This document shows positions 50,389 to 59,954 of a stretch of DNA of 64,000 nt, piece by piece. The position numbers were made by a program, and so were the translations under genes. The number at the start of each line of letters is the position of its first letter. The first letter of the stretch is position 1. The stretch comes from an uncultured Clostridia bacterium (GTDB lineage: Bacteria > Bacillota > Clostridia > TANB77 > CAG-508). Location: contig CASCUT010000001.1 in assembly GCA_949155365.1 (NCBI GenBank), positions 1-64,000 of the forward strand. The letters run 5' to 3'. The notes beneath the pieces were generated by a model. The model ran no database searches. It saw only the letters and a list, made by a program, of their open reading frames with translations, and was not told the origin of the DNA.

Positions 50389-51957
50389 TTATGATATTCT
50401 ATTAGTGGTGTCTGCTAGGCTATTTTCTTGCTTGTTAAGTTCTTGTCGAATTTGTCCATCTATTTGCTCTACTGCTTCTTCATAAGATTGTCTTATTTGC
50501 GTTGTGGTTTGCATTTCATTTTGTATACTATTCTGTGCGGTTACTACTATCATTTTTTCCATCACCACTTGCACGGTTCTTTCTGCAATTGCTTTCACTA
50601 ACGGTTGTAATTGTTCCGTAGTATAATCATTTAATATACCACAATTGGACCTATTTAATTGTATCATACCTTGTATTTCATCTACAAAGTTCATATCTTG
50701 TTCATATTGAAGTGTAACATTTTTGTCTTCTTGGCTAAAAGTAACTTCTGCTGTTGTTTTTAAGCTGTTCTCAGAAGCAGAACCTGTATTAACGATATCC
50801 ATGTTGATTCCCATTTTGTTATCGATATTTAATAGAATGTGATAGGTGGATTCTAGATTGCTTCTGGTCTCTTGTTCCTGTATTTCGATTCTATTATAAT
50901 CTTTTGCTATATCTAAATTCTCAATTAATAAATAACGCTTGCTACTATTTTCTTTTGTTTCTCCATATAAAGTATACTTAAATTGGTTTCTTACAATAAT
51001 CTCTGTTGTAATTACATTCCCCTGGTCTACATATACTGCTATGTTAATTCCTTCTTCTATATTGGTATTTGCATTTTGAATCGTATTAATTTGATTTTGT
51101 ATTTCATTTGTTAATTGATTAATTGAAATATCATTTTCATTTAATCCTAATGCCTTTGCTTTTGTTGCTATCCTATCTAATGTAATGCTATCTTGTTTTA
51201 ATACTTGTAGTAAAGCTATTGCTATTTGTTTGACTTCTTCTGCATTTAATGTTAGACGATAAGCAGTAGTATTATAATTTACTCCTTCTCTGCTCATTAC
51301 TAAATTTTTCTCTTTTGAAAACTTCTCTTTTGCGATTTGCTCTTCCAAAACAGGAAGATAAGTGTCTTGTATATGCTGTTTTTCCTCTTCTGTCATAGAA
51401 AAAACAGAATTCAATGCGATTGATTGGATATTATTAGGAATTTTTGAAGTGTCTGAAATCCCCATTTTTTGTGCTAATACTTTTAAGTTTTCATTCTCAA
51501 TTCCTAAAAAACCAGTTACTATTTCCTCTGATTTTAACGCATGGATATTATTACTATTTGCATACTCTAAAGAAAAAATATCTTGATTATCTTTCATTAA
51601 TCTTAGTTTTGCATAAGCTTGTTCTTCTGGTTTATTTACTTTTGCCTCTACTCCTACTTTTAATGTTTCAAAGATGTTTTTGCTTCCATTTCCTTGTTCA
51701 TCCTCATAGATGCAATTGAAACTTCCTTCTAGTTCATAAGGCATTTCTTGTTTTAATTCTCCAATTTCTGAAAGTTGTGTATTTTCTACATATCTTAAAT
51801 CTTCTAATGCTTGTCCCATATACTTAAAAAACAAAGTTTGACTTGGCTTAAATAAATCGGTAGTAATATAAATAAAGCATCCTCCTACAGCCAATATAAT
51901 TACTAATAGGATAACTACTATTGCTATGATAATTGCTTTTTTTCTTCCATAATACAT
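50389..51957 (-). CDS. Hypothetical membrane-anchored extracellular protein
   Basis: 522 residues. A basic start (Y-Y-G-R-K-K) and one long N-terminal membrane helix (A-I-I-I-A-I-V-V-I-L-L-V-I-I-L) are followed by a large extracytoplasmic domain rich in Gln, Glu and Asn with alternating strands and helices. No enzyme motif is seen. AAAGGAT lies shortly upstream. It lies between thrS and rlmB on the same strand. Lineage-specific membrane proteins of this kind occur in many Clostridia; I cannot name the family. Confidence 0.6.
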   Translation of the reverse strand: MYYGRKKAIIIAIVVILLVIILAVGGCFIYITTDLFKPSQTLFFKYMGQALEDLRYVENTQLSEIGELKQEMPYELEGSFNCIYEDEQGNGSKNIFETLKVGVEAKVNKPEEQAYAKLRLMKDNQDIFSLEYANSNNIHALKSEEIVTGFLGIENENLKVLAQKMGISDTSKIPNNIQSIALNSVFSMTEEEKQHIQDTYLPVLEEQIAKEKFSKEKNLVMSREGVNYNTTAYRLTLNAEEVKQIAIALLQVLKQDSITLDRIATKAKALGLNENDISINQLTNEIQNQINTIQNANTNIEEGINIAVYVDQGNVITTEIIVRNQFKYTLYGETKENSSKRYLLIENLDIAKDYNRIEIQEQETRSNLESTYHILLNIDNKMGINMDIVNTGSASENSLKTTAEVTFSQEDKNVTLQYEQDMNFVDEIQGMIQLNRSNCGILNDYTTEQLQPLVKAIAERTVQVVMEKMIVVTAQNSIQNEMQTTTQIRQSYEEAVEQIDGQIRQELNKQENSLADTTNRIS

Positions 51958-51975
51958 ATCCTTTTTCCTCCATTT

Positions 51976-52735
51976 CTAATTTCTACTATTTCTTTGTTTT
52001 ACTGCTTCATATATCACAATTCCAGCTGATACAGAGGCATTTAATGATGTAACTTTCCCTTTCATTGGAATTTTTACAAAAAAGTCACAATTTTCTTTAA
52101 CTAATCTACTAATTCCAAATCCTTCACTACCAATAACAAGTGCAATTGGTCCGTGTTAAATCTTGCTCATAATAATACTGCTTGGTATCCATATCTGTTC
52201 CACATATCCATAAACCTTCTTCTTTTAAGTATTTTATTGTTTCATTTAAATTGTTTACCCTCGCAATTTTCATGTGTTCTACAGCGCCTGCTGACACTTT
52301 GTTCACTGTGCTATTAACAGATGCCGCTCTTCTTTTTGGTATCACAATTCCATGGACTCCTGCTGTTTCTGCTGTTCGAATAATAGAACCCAAATTATGT
52401 ACATCCTCTATTCCATCTAGTAAAATAAGAAATGGATCTTCTTTCTTTTCTTTTGCTTCTTCTAATATCTCTTCTACACTTACATATTCAAATGGTGGTA
52501 CCAAAGCAATTACTCCCTGATAATTATCTGTTTGTGCCATTTGTTGCATTTTATTTTTATCGATTTCATTGATTAATACTTTTCGTTCTTTTGCCATTGC
52601 TATAATTTTATAAATAGATCCGTGTTTCTCTCCAGCTTGTACATATATTTTATTAATGTCTTTCCCAGATTCTAATAATTCCAATACAGAGTTTCTTCCT
52701 TCTACTTGGTCTTGATATTCTTGTTTTTCTTTCAT
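51976..52735 (-). pseudogene. rlmB: 23S rRNA 2'-O-ribose methyltransferase RlmB-like (SpoU family), frameshifted
   Basis: From M-K-E-K-Q-E-Y-Q-D (ATG at 52733-52735). Substrate-binding domain E-G-R-N-S-V-L-E-L-L-E-S-G, then the SPOUT fold: L-L-D-G-I-E-D-V-H-N-L-G-S-I-I-R-T-A and K-R-R-A-A-S-V-N-S-T-V-N-K-V-S-A-G. The open frame is lost at 52149-52155 (CACGGAC on the coding strand). Deleting one G restores [18 protein letters not shown] and [13 protein letters not shown], the SAM-binding knot, to a stop at 51976. A normal-length SpoU methyltransferase once the frame is repaired. Confidence 0.85.
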
Positions 52736-52925
52736 TCTTTCTATTTTTCTCCTTTTTCTTTTATTTTCATCTTTCAGAGTCATTTGATAAAACATTACCC
52801 TTTTGTAATACTTTATCAAGAAACCCTGTTTATTTCTAATCAGATATTGACTTATGTAAATTTTTATATTATACTTATGTTGACAATATTCAACTCATTT
52901 TCAAAACAATACAGGAGGTATATGC

Positions 52926-53207
52926 ATGGGGAACACATTTTTTGAAAATAAGCGTAAACAGCATTTAAAAAAGAAAATTACGAAGTTGGAAGCAAAGGCA
53001 CGGCACACCTACACTTATATACTAACACTTCAGAAAGATGTACAGGAGTCTGAAAACCAGCTGTCAAAATCTATCTCCGAGAAAGATTTCGACTATTGGG
53101 AGCGCCGTAGGGACAATTGTAAGGCTCGTGTTGATACCAGTACTAAAAAGGCGAAAAATCTCCAGGAGAAGATTGCAACATTAAACGCAATCCTTTCGCA
53201 ATTGTAA
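52926..53207 (+). CDS. Small coiled-coil protein, hypothetical
   Basis: 93 residues, nearly all charged helix (K-K-K-I-T-K-L-E-A-K-A-R, E-N-Q-L-S-K-S-I-S-E-K-D), ending in a second heptad stretch (A-K-N-L-Q-E-K-I-A-T-L). AGGAGG lies eight bases before the ATG and a terminator follows. Codon use is clearly more GC-rich than the flanking core genes and it is rightward in a leftward region, both signs of transfer. No family recognised. Confidence 0.6.
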   Translation: MGNTFFENKRKQHLKKKITKLEAKARHTYTYILTLQKDVQESENQLSKSISEKDFDYWERRRDNCKARVDTSTKKAKNLQEKIATLNAILSQL

Positions 53208-53228
53208 CTTTTTTATCCTTATACTTTT

Positions 53229-53268
53229 GTTATGCTGGAAGCCTCTCATCTTTTGAGGGGCTTTTATC
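53229..53268 (+). terminator. Terminator after the coiled-coil gene
   Basis: GAAGCCTCTCA and TGAGGGGCTTT pair around TCTTT, followed by TATCTTGC; T-rich only on the left for lepA. Confidence 0.6.
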
Positions 53269-53279
53269 TTGCAAAAAAT

Positions 53280-55091
53280 TTATTCTTCTTCTAATTTCAA
53301 TACTGACAAAAATGCTTCTTGTGGTATTTCTACATTTCCAATTTGACGCATTTTTTTCTTACCCTTTTTCTGCTTTTCCAATAGTTTTTTCTTTCTCGTA
53401 ATATCTCCACCATAACATTTGGCAAGTACATCTTTTCGCATGGCAGAAATGGTTTCTCTTGCAATAATTTTCCCTCCAATTACCGCTTGCAAAGGAATCG
53501 CAAACAATTGTCTTGGAATTGCAGTTTTTAGTTTTTCTATCATTTTTTTACCACGTTCATAAGAAGAATCTTTATGAACAATAAAAGATAATGCATCTAC
53601 GCCTTCTCCATTTACCCATATATCTAGTTTTACCAATTCTGAGCGTCGATATTCCTTCATTTCATAATCAAAAGAAGCATATCCTTTGGTTCTTGATTTT
53701 AATTGGTCAAAGAAATCATAAATAATTTCATTTAATGGCATTTCGTAGATAATCGTTACTCTATTCTCATCTAAATATTTCATATCTATATAAACACCAC
53801 GTCTATTTTGGCAAATTTCCATGATATTTCCAACATATTCTTTTGGTGATAAAATTTCAGCCGTTACATAAGGCTCTTCCATATAAGAAATCTCATTTGG
53901 CACTGGTAAATCCGATGGATTATATAATTCAGTCACTGTTCCATCTGTTTTATACACTTTATAAATAACCGATGGAGAAGTTGTAATTAAACTTAAGTCA
54001 AACTCTCTTTCTAATCTTTCTTCTATAATTTCTAAATGCAATAACCCTAAGAATCCACAACGAAAACCAAAACCTAATGCATTAGAGGTCTCTGCCTCAT
54101 ATTCTAATGCGGCATCATTTAATTTTAGTTTTTCTAATGCAATCTTTAAATTTTCATAATCACTACCATCCATAGGGTATAAGCCACAGTATACCATTGG
54201 ATTTACTTTTTTATAACCTGGCAATGGTTCTTCTGCTGGTCTATTTTTAAGTGTTATCGTATCTCCTACACGAATATCCGACAAATTTTTAATACTTGCT
54301 GCAATATATCCTACTTCTCCTGCTTCTAGCATTTCACATGGTTCATAACGTCCTGGTTCAAAATGGCCAACTTCTGCTACTGTAAAAGCTTTATTCGTAG
54401 ACATCAGTAAAATTTCATCTCCTACTTTTACTGTTCCATCTTTTATTCTAACATACGCAATAGCACCCTTATAATCATTATATAAAGAATCAAAAATAAG
54501 ACAAGATAATGGTGCTTTCTCATCTCCTGTTGGAGCTGGAAGGTCTAATACAATCCTTTCCAATACTTCCTCCACATTTAGGCCCGATTTTGCAGAAATA
54601 CAAGGACTATCCTCTGCTGGAATTCCAATAATATCTTCAATCTCTTTTTTTACTTCCTCTGGTCTTGCATTTGGTAAATCCACTTTATTTAACACTGGTA
54701 GAATTTCTAGATTATTATCAATCGCCAAATACACATTAGCTAGTGTTTGTGCTTCTACTCCTTGGCTAGAATCCACTACTAAAATAGCACCATCACAAGC
54801 AGCCAAACTTCTTGATACTTCATAATTAAAATCCACATGTCCAGGGGTATCAATCAAATTTAATACATATTGTTTTCCATCCTTTGCCAAATATCTCATA
54901 CGTACCGCTTGAGACTTAATCGTAATTCCTCTTTCACGTTCAATATCCATATTATCCAATACTTGCGCTTCCATCTCACGTTTTGATAAAACGCCTGTCA
55001 TTTCAATTAATCGATCTGCTAACGTTGACTTGCCATGATCAATATGAGCAATAATACTAAAATTTCGAATATACTCTTTCTTACTTTCCAA
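53280..55091 (-). CDS. lepA: Translation elongation factor 4 (LepA)
   Basis: 603 residues, full length. GTPase that acts on stalled or mistranslocated ribosomes. G1 A-H-I-D-H-G-K-S-T (residues 15-23), switch region [19 protein letters not shown]; domain II; then the LepA-specific C-terminal domain with [16 protein letters not shown] and [10 protein letters not shown]. In Bacillota lepA often precedes the hemN-hrcA group; that group is not here. ORFs on both sides are leftward. Confidence 0.97.
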   Translation of the reverse strand: MESKKEYIRNFSIIAHIDHGKSTLADRLIEMTGVLSKREMEAQVLDNMDIERERGITIKSQAVRMRYLAKDGKQYVLNLIDTPGHVDFNYEVSRSLAACDGAILVVDSSQGVEAQTLANVYLAIDNNLEILPVLNKVDLPNARPEEVKKEIEDIIGIPAEDSPCISAKSGLNVEEVLERIVLDLPAPTGDEKAPLSCLIFDSLYNDYKGAIAYVRIKDGTVKVGDEILLMSTNKAFTVAEVGHFEPGRYEPCEMLEAGEVGYIAASIKNLSDIRVGDTITLKNRPAEEPLPGYKKVNPMVYCGLYPMDGSDYENLKIALEKLKLNDAALEYEAETSNALGFGFRCGFLGLLHLEIIEERLEREFDLSLITTSPSVIYKVYKTDGTVTELYNPSDLPVPNEISYMEEPYVTAEILSPKEYVGNIMEICQNRRGVYIDMKYLDENRVTIIYEMPLNEIIYDFFDQLKSRTKGYASFDYEMKEYRRSELVKLDIWVNGEGVDALSFIVHKDSSYERGKKMIEKLKTAIPRQLFAIPLQAVIGGKIIARETISAMRKDVLAKCYGGDITRKKKLLEKQKKGKKKMRQIGNVEIPQEAFLSVLKLEEE

Positions 55092-55159
55092 TTTTCTCTC
55101 TCCGCTTTATATTATTTTACCGTTATTCTATCATACCACATTCCGAAAATCAAGAAAAA

Positions 55160-55259
55160 TTAAATTTTAGGGACGGGGCTAAAAATTTAATAATAAAAAA
55201 CTTTTTTAATATTGTTACATATCGTTTTTTTAATTTTTAGACCCGTCCCTAAAATTTAG
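55160..55259. repeat. MITE-like element with terminal inverted repeats
   Basis: AAATTTTAGGGACGGG(G)CTAAAAATTTA at 55162-55189 is matched, inverted, by TAATTTTTAGACCCGTCCCTAAAATTTA at 55231-55258 (about 24 of 28 positions). About 40 bp of A/T-rich spacer separate them. Its right end overlaps the last codons of the DUF2752 gene. Confidence 0.5.
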
Positions 55260-55662
55260 TTAAAAAAATAAGTTCATATAGTGAGAAGGTAAGTAGTGCT
55301 ATTAAGTGAATTAGTAGATCTATTTCTACTTGTTTTTTTGTTTTTTCTTGCTTTCTTGTTAAAATTTGATAGATACGAAATAAGTTTTCTCCTATTACAA
55401 ATAGGATTATAATTCCAAAAGGATGAAATAAATAGGTAATATCTTCCCATGCTTTTGGTAAATTTTGAATATATCTTGTTCCACCACATAGTGGACATGG
55501 TTTTCCTGTTGTTCTTAAATAGGTACATTCATTAAATTGAGGAAAAATAGCTTTGATTGGAGTTGCTATAATAGGGAAAAGAATTATATATATGGTAAAT
55601 AGTAATAATGTTATATTGACATATATATAATTCTTTTTTATAAAATAAATTATTTTATTCAT
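55249..55662 (-). CDS. DUF2752 membrane protein
   Basis: 137 residues. Three membrane helices and the DUF2752 signature T-G-K-P-C-P-L-C-G-G-T-R-Y (residues 50-62), whose Cys pair recalls metal binding. Function unknown in general; the family occurs in bacterial membranes. It lies 3 bp after the 104-residue gene, so they form a pair that is frequent in Clostridia. Confidence 0.8.
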   Translation of the reverse strand: MNKIIYFIKKNYIYVNITLLLFTIYIILFPIIATPIKAIFPQFNECTYLRTTGKPCPLCGGTRYIQNLPKAWEDITYLFHPFGIIILFVIGENLFRIYQILTRKQEKTKKQVEIDLLIHLIALLTFSLYELIFLTKF

Positions 55663-55665
55663 CTT

Positions 55666-55980
55666 TTAATAATTAGTGTAATATTCATTTAATGCTGTCA
55701 TGTAGTTTTCTGTTGCTTTATTAAGTTCGTTTGCATCTACATTATTTACTGCTACACCAAAAATGAATACCCAGAATATAATAACAACAATAGCGATAGC
55801 AGATAATACTAATCCTGCTATTGAAGTACCTTTCTTTTCCCCTTTTTTGCTTTTTAGGACAGTATCTACTATTCCTAGGATTAACCCTATAATTGCTGGT
55901 AATAATGCAATTGAACCACATAATGGGATAAATCCTACAATAATAGATATAATTCCTAAAATTAATGCTGCAATTCCCAT
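55666..55980 (-). CDS. Small membrane protein (DUF4190-like)
   Basis: 104 residues. Gly-rich helices (A-A-L-I-L-G-I-I-S-I-I-V-G, L-L-P-A-I-I-G-L-I-L-G-I-V-D) and a third helix (S-A-I-A-I-V-V-I-I-F), with a basic loop (S-K-K-G-E-K-K-G) between, as in DUF4190-type proteins. Often paired with DUF2752 proteins, as here. AGGAGG lies upstream. Confidence 0.7.
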   Translation of the reverse strand: MGIAALILGIISIIVGFIPLCGSIALLPAIIGLILGIVDTVLKSKKGEKKGTSIAGLVLSAIAIVVIIFWVFIFGVAVNNVDANELNKATENYMTALNEYYTNY

Positions 55981-56124
55981 GGTTTTTTCCTCCTTTTTTA
56001 TTTTCTTTATCTATTATAATTAATTTTTATTTTTTTGTCAATTTCTATTTTTAATTTTTTATAAACATTTTCTATTTTTTTAGTAATCTTATCTTTTGGT
56101 TATATTTCAATTATACAGTGCCTT

Positions 56125-56925
56125 CTATTTTTCAATTTGTAGTATAATTCTCCCTTTTTTTGTTTTTCCCAAAATTTCTTTTACTTCAAATCTACCTTTT
56201 CCTCGAATTGTAATTTTGTCTTTTTCTTTTATTTCTTTTGTTTGCTTTGTTATTCCTTCAAAGTTAACAAAAACTTTTTCTTGTAACAACATCTCATTTG
56301 CTTTGCTTCTAGAACATCTTGCTAGTTCTGCCACAATATTATCTATTCTCATTGAAGAAACGGTAATTGTGATTTGTTCTTTTTCTATTGTTATTCTTCT
56401 TATACTTTTTAATTCTATTTCTTCTATTTTGGCTTTCTGAAATCTTGTTAGTTCTTGCAAATTTGTTTGGAGGAATTTTAAAACGTCTTGATGTACCAAA
56501 ATATCTGCTCCTTCTTCTCTTACTAAAATGTCTCCTATTTTTTCTCTTTTGATTCCTAGTTTAATCATAGCTCCAAGATAATTTCTATGTTCGTATTTCC
56601 CTTCATTTTCATTAGGAAGTGTAATACGAAGTACTTTTATCCATTCATTAAAGTTTATCTTTTTTTCTTCTACTAACATTCTTAGTTTCTCTGGATAACA
56701 GATGAAAGCCTTTCTTTCTGCTTCTTCCACTCCCCCAAAAAACAAATAATTTTTTTGTTTTTGACTTTTCATTACTTTTTGAATTAATTCTTGCTGTGCT
56801 AAATCTAAAAAGTCACTTACTTGAATTTGATTTCTCGTTTCACAAAAAGAAATCTTATCATATATTTTTGATAAGATTAACTTTTCTTCTGGCTTTTTAT
56901 ATTGATTTAATATACTTCTATCCAT
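56125..56925 (-). CDS. ylmH: YlmH-like S4-domain RNA-binding protein
   Basis: 266 residues. The C-terminal S4 domain (about residues 190-250) reads S-S-M-R-I-D-N-I-V-A-E-L-A-R-C-S-R-S-K-A, then V-F-V-N-F-E-G; the N-terminal two-thirds is the YlmH-specific region with Y-L-F-F-G-G-V-E-E-A-E-R-K-A-F and L-G-A-M-I-K-L-G-I-K-R-E-K-I-G-D. YlmH binds stalled 50S subunits, as RqcP does. Usually in the ylm/div cluster, here upstream of no division gene. Same strand as dxs, 13 bp after it. Confidence 0.88.
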   Translation of the reverse strand: MDRSILNQYKKPEEKLILSKIYDKISFCETRNQIQVSDFLDLAQQELIQKVMKSQKQKNYLFFGGVEEAERKAFICYPEKLRMLVEEKKINFNEWIKVLRITLPNENEGKYEHRNYLGAMIKLGIKREKIGDILVREEGADILVHQDVLKFLQTNLQELTRFQKAKIEEIELKSIRRITIEKEQITITVSSMRIDNIVAELARCSRSKANEMLLQEKVFVNFEGITKQTKEIKEKDKITIRGKGRFEVKEILGKTKKGRIILQIEK

Positions 56926-56938
56926 TCTTATTCCTCTT

Positions 56939-58795
56939 TTAAAACATCTCTTTGACTTTTTCGACTATATTTTCTACCTCTAGCCCATATTGATTTTCTA
57001 ATTGTTCTACTCTTCCATGTGGTATAAATGTATCTTTCCAACCAAAAGCCTTAAATTTTATTTGTTCGATTGGATGTTCTAATAATAATGTTTCCACTTG
57101 AGAACTAAATCCTCCAACAACAGTATTATCTTCTATTGTAATGACTCGTTTTGTCTTTTGAAGTGATGTGAGAATGGTTTGTTTATCTAATGGTTTTACA
57201 AAACGACAATTCACTACTTCTGCTGTTTTTCCCTGTTTTGCTAATTCTTTTGCTACTTGCATTGCTTTTTCTACCATTCTACCAATGGCAAGAATCGTAA
57301 TGTCCTTTCCTTCTTGTAAGATTTCCGCTTTTCCTAATTGTATTTTAGTATGACTTTCTATCCTTTCTTTGGCTTCTTGTCCTCTTGGATATCGTATCAC
57401 TACTGGTTTTTGTAAGTTAATTGCGAATGTTAACATTTCTTCTAATTCTTTAAAATCTTTTGGTGCCATTACCGTAATATTGGGAATCATGGAGAAGAAT
57501 GATAAATCAAAAATACCTTGGTGGGTTTCTCCATCTTGTCCTACAATTCCTGCTCTATCAACACACATTATAACGGGTAATTGTGGTAAGCAAATATCAT
57601 GGATTACTTGGTCAAAGGCTCTTTGATAGAAAGAGGAATAGATTGGTACAACTGGTATTTGCCCTTCTTTTGCTAGTCCTGCTGCTAGTCCTAGTGCATG
57701 TTGTTCTGCAATTCCAACGTCAAAAAAGCGGTTAGGAAAGATCTGTTTAAACTTTGTAAGTCCTGTTCCATCTGTCATTGCTGCTGTAATAGCAACAATT
57801 TTTTCATTTTCCTTTGCTAACTTTACTAATGTATCTCCAAAAACCTCTGAATAATCTTTTTCTTTTGGTTTTATTGGCTTCCCCGTTTCTTTTTCGAAAC
57901 TTGCTGTTGCATGATAACTAGCTGGATTTTCTTCTGCTGGTTGATACCCCTTTCCTTTTTTGGTAATAATATGTACTACAACTGGCTCTTTTTCTTTTTT
58001 GGCTAAGTTTAAAATCCATTCTATACGTTCAATATCATGACCATCAACTGGTCCTAAATATTTAAAACCTAAATCTTCAAAAAACATATTGGGAATCATA
58101 AGTTGCTTAATACTATATTTAATTCTTCGTGCCAAATGAATAATAAATGTTCCTACTTTAGGTATTTTTTCTAATGCTTTTCTTATCAGATTATTGGATT
58201 TTCTATAAAAGCGTTTGGTTCGAATTCTAGTTAAAAAGCGAGAAATTCCTCCTACATTTTTGGAAATACTCATTTCATTATCGTTTAGTATCACAATGAG
58301 TCTTGTTTTACTATTTCCTGCATCATCTAATGCCTCTAATGCCATACCTCCCGTTAATGCTCCATCGCCTATTACAGCAACTACATGATTGTTTTTTTCT
58401 TCTAAGTCACGTGCTCTTGCCATTCCTAAGGCAACTGAAATAGAGGTACTACTATGCCCTGTATCAAAACTATCATAATCCGATTCTTTTGCTTTTGGAA
58501 AACCTGCTATACCATTCAATTGTCTAAGGGTAGACATTTGTTTTCTTCTTCCTGTCAGCATCTTATGCACATAAGTTTGATGTCCTACATCCCATACAAT
58601 TTTATCTTCTGGCATATGAAATACGCTATGAAGAGCAATCGTTAATTCAACTACTCCTAAGTTGGATGCCAAATGTCCTCCTGTTTGAGCAACTGTATTA
58701 ATAATTTCTTCTCGAATTTCCTTTGCTAATTCTTGTTTTTCTTCTTCTTTCATTGTTTGAATATCTTCTGGACGGTTAATTCTATCTAATATCAT
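56939..58795 (-). CDS. dxs: 1-deoxy-D-xylulose-5-phosphate synthase
   Basis: 618 residues, full length. Thiamine-diphosphate enzyme that makes DXP from pyruvate and glyceraldehyde 3-phosphate for isoprenoids and thiamine. G-G-H-L-A-S-N-L-G-V-V-E-L near residue 39, the ThDP-binding G-D-G-A-L-T-G-G-M ... N-D-N-E-M-S-I-S region, then D-V-G-I-A-E-Q-H-A and D-R-A-G-I-V-G-Q-D-G-E-T-H-Q-G in the transketolase domain. GGAGGGAAGAAAT precedes the ATG. Confidence 0.97.
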   Translation of the reverse strand: MILDRINRPEDIQTMKEEEKQELAKEIREEIINTVAQTGGHLASNLGVVELTIALHSVFHMPEDKIVWDVGHQTYVHKMLTGRRKQMSTLRQLNGIAGFPKAKESDYDSFDTGHSSTSISVALGMARARDLEEKNNHVVAVIGDGALTGGMALEALDDAGNSKTRLIVILNDNEMSISKNVGGISRFLTRIRTKRFYRKSNNLIRKALEKIPKVGTFIIHLARRIKYSIKQLMIPNMFFEDLGFKYLGPVDGHDIERIEWILNLAKKEKEPVVVHIITKKGKGYQPAEENPASYHATASFEKETGKPIKPKEKDYSEVFGDTLVKLAKENEKIVAITAAMTDGTGLTKFKQIFPNRFFDVGIAEQHALGLAAGLAKEGQIPVVPIYSSFYQRAFDQVIHDICLPQLPVIMCVDRAGIVGQDGETHQGIFDLSFFSMIPNITVMAPKDFKELEEMLTFAINLQKPVVIRYPRGQEAKERIESHTKIQLGKAEILQEGKDITILAIGRMVEKAMQVAKELAKQGKTAEVVNCRFVKPLDKQTILTSLQKTKRVITIEDNTVVGGFSSQVETLLLEHPIEQIKFKAFGWKDTFIPHGRVEQLENQYGLEVENIVEKVKEMF

Positions 58796-58810
58796 ATTTC
58801 TTCCCTCCTG

Positions 58811-59461
58811 TTATAGCATTGTCGTTAAAATCAATGCTGTATAGATTGGTACAATTATATTATCGGTTCCTTTTACTGAAATCGCTTCTAATGCGGTAAC
58901 ACTAATAGCAATTAGAATTGATTTTAACATCCATAAATCTGCCTGTATACTACATAAGAAAATAGCAAGAATACAGAAAGAAACAAAAAACATGGTACTA
59001 GAACCTGCTATTGTCTTTTTCGTTTTTCCAATTTGGTATGGGAGACTTTTTACTGTTTTTCCTATTATACCTGCTAGTCCATCTCCATATCCCATAACTA
59101 GAATCGCACACAGACCTATTTCTGGTCTTTTTAATATACCAAAAGTATAGATGGCAAGGATAAATAAAGAAAGTGCATAATAGACGGTTCCTAGTCCATC
59201 TTTTTGATCTTTTTCTCGTTCCATTACTTGAATGATATTCTTTTTATAAGAAATGGCATTAATGATAACAAAACTAAGTGGTACCATACTTGCCCAAATA
59301 GGATTATCGAAAAAGTACATTGCCAAAAACCACCAATTAGATAGCATAATATGGATGAATTTTCGGCTTGCCTCTTTTCCTACTTTTTCAAACAATTTTG
59401 CAATTAGGATAATGACAAGAATAAATCCATAAGATAGTAGAATTCCTATAATATTTTTCAT
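58811..59461 (-). CDS. Phytol/dolichol-kinase-like (SEC59/DGK1) membrane protein
   Basis: About 216 residues from the internal ATG with AAGGGA ten bases upstream. Six or seven membrane helices, an S-R-K-F-I-H-I motif near residue 30, and G-Y-G-D-G-L-A-G-I-I-G-K in the middle. This is the CTP-dependent lipid kinase / phosphatidate cytidylyltransferase-like fold. It lies 15 bp upstream of dxs, which suits a role in isoprenoid phosphate recycling, though that is inference. Confidence 0.78.
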   Translation of the reverse strand: MKNIIGILLSYGFILVIILIAKLFEKVGKEASRKFIHIMLSNWWFLAMYFFDNPIWASMVPLSFVIINAISYKKNIIQVMEREKDQKDGLGTVYYALSLFILAIYTFGILKRPEIGLCAILVMGYGDGLAGIIGKTVKSLPYQIGKTKKTIAGSSTMFFVSFCILAIFLCSIQADLWMLKSILIAISVTALEAISVKGTDNIIVPIYTALILTTML

Positions 59462-59551
59462 TACTAACAATCCCTTCATACTAATTATTTTGTATTTGCC
59501 TTCTATCCTATCACATTTTTTCACTTTTTTCTACTAAATCTTACAATTTTG

Positions 59552-59949
59552 TCATATTTTAAAAAACGAATTTAAGAAATTTCCATAATTATCTTGTATG
59601 GAGCTTTCTTCCCCTCGGTCCAAAGTTCCTACAATTAATCTGGTATGAAGTGTGCCAGAACCGTTACTTGGAAAAGTGTTCGAACAAGTTGGTTTAAAAG
59701 GATTTAAATACCATAAGCATTCTCCTATTTCATTTAATCGGTTTCCACTAATTGCCCAATCTGCAATGTAATAATGAATATCGGTTGGTGTCATATTATA
59801 TACATTTTGTGGATTATATTTTCCATAGAGCTGTTCTCTTGCACAATCAAATTGTCCTTGCTGATAAATAATATTTCGAATACTTCCTCCTTGTGAAATT
59901 CTAGCATATTCTCCATTTGGTACATTGACTCTATTCATTACCACAGAAG
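59552..59949 (-). pseudogene. Deleted copy of cwlJ (cell wall hydrolase)
   Basis: Residues V-M-N-R-V-N-V-P to S-G-S-G-T are the same as in the intact gene at 63027-63482. The start, including the catalytic Glu in C-E-A-G-G-E-G, is missing; the frame begins inside at M-V-M-N-R. The end, G-E-H-C-F-Y-R-P-T, is replaced by a tail read from a sequence that lies downstream of gerQ in the intact locus. So a duplicated cwlJ with an internal deletion. Not expected to be active. Confidence 0.75.
59636..59949. repeat. Direct repeat, left copy (cwlJ fragment)
   Basis: 314 bp nearly identical to 63075-63388. Ends at CCACAGAAG, where the protease gene begins. Confidence 0.85.
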
Positions 59950-59954
59950 TTAAT

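Noticed and set aside
55274..55528. 84-residue leftward frame overlapping the DUF2752 gene
   Set aside because: Out-of-frame reading of the same DNA; the DUF2752 frame has the family motif.
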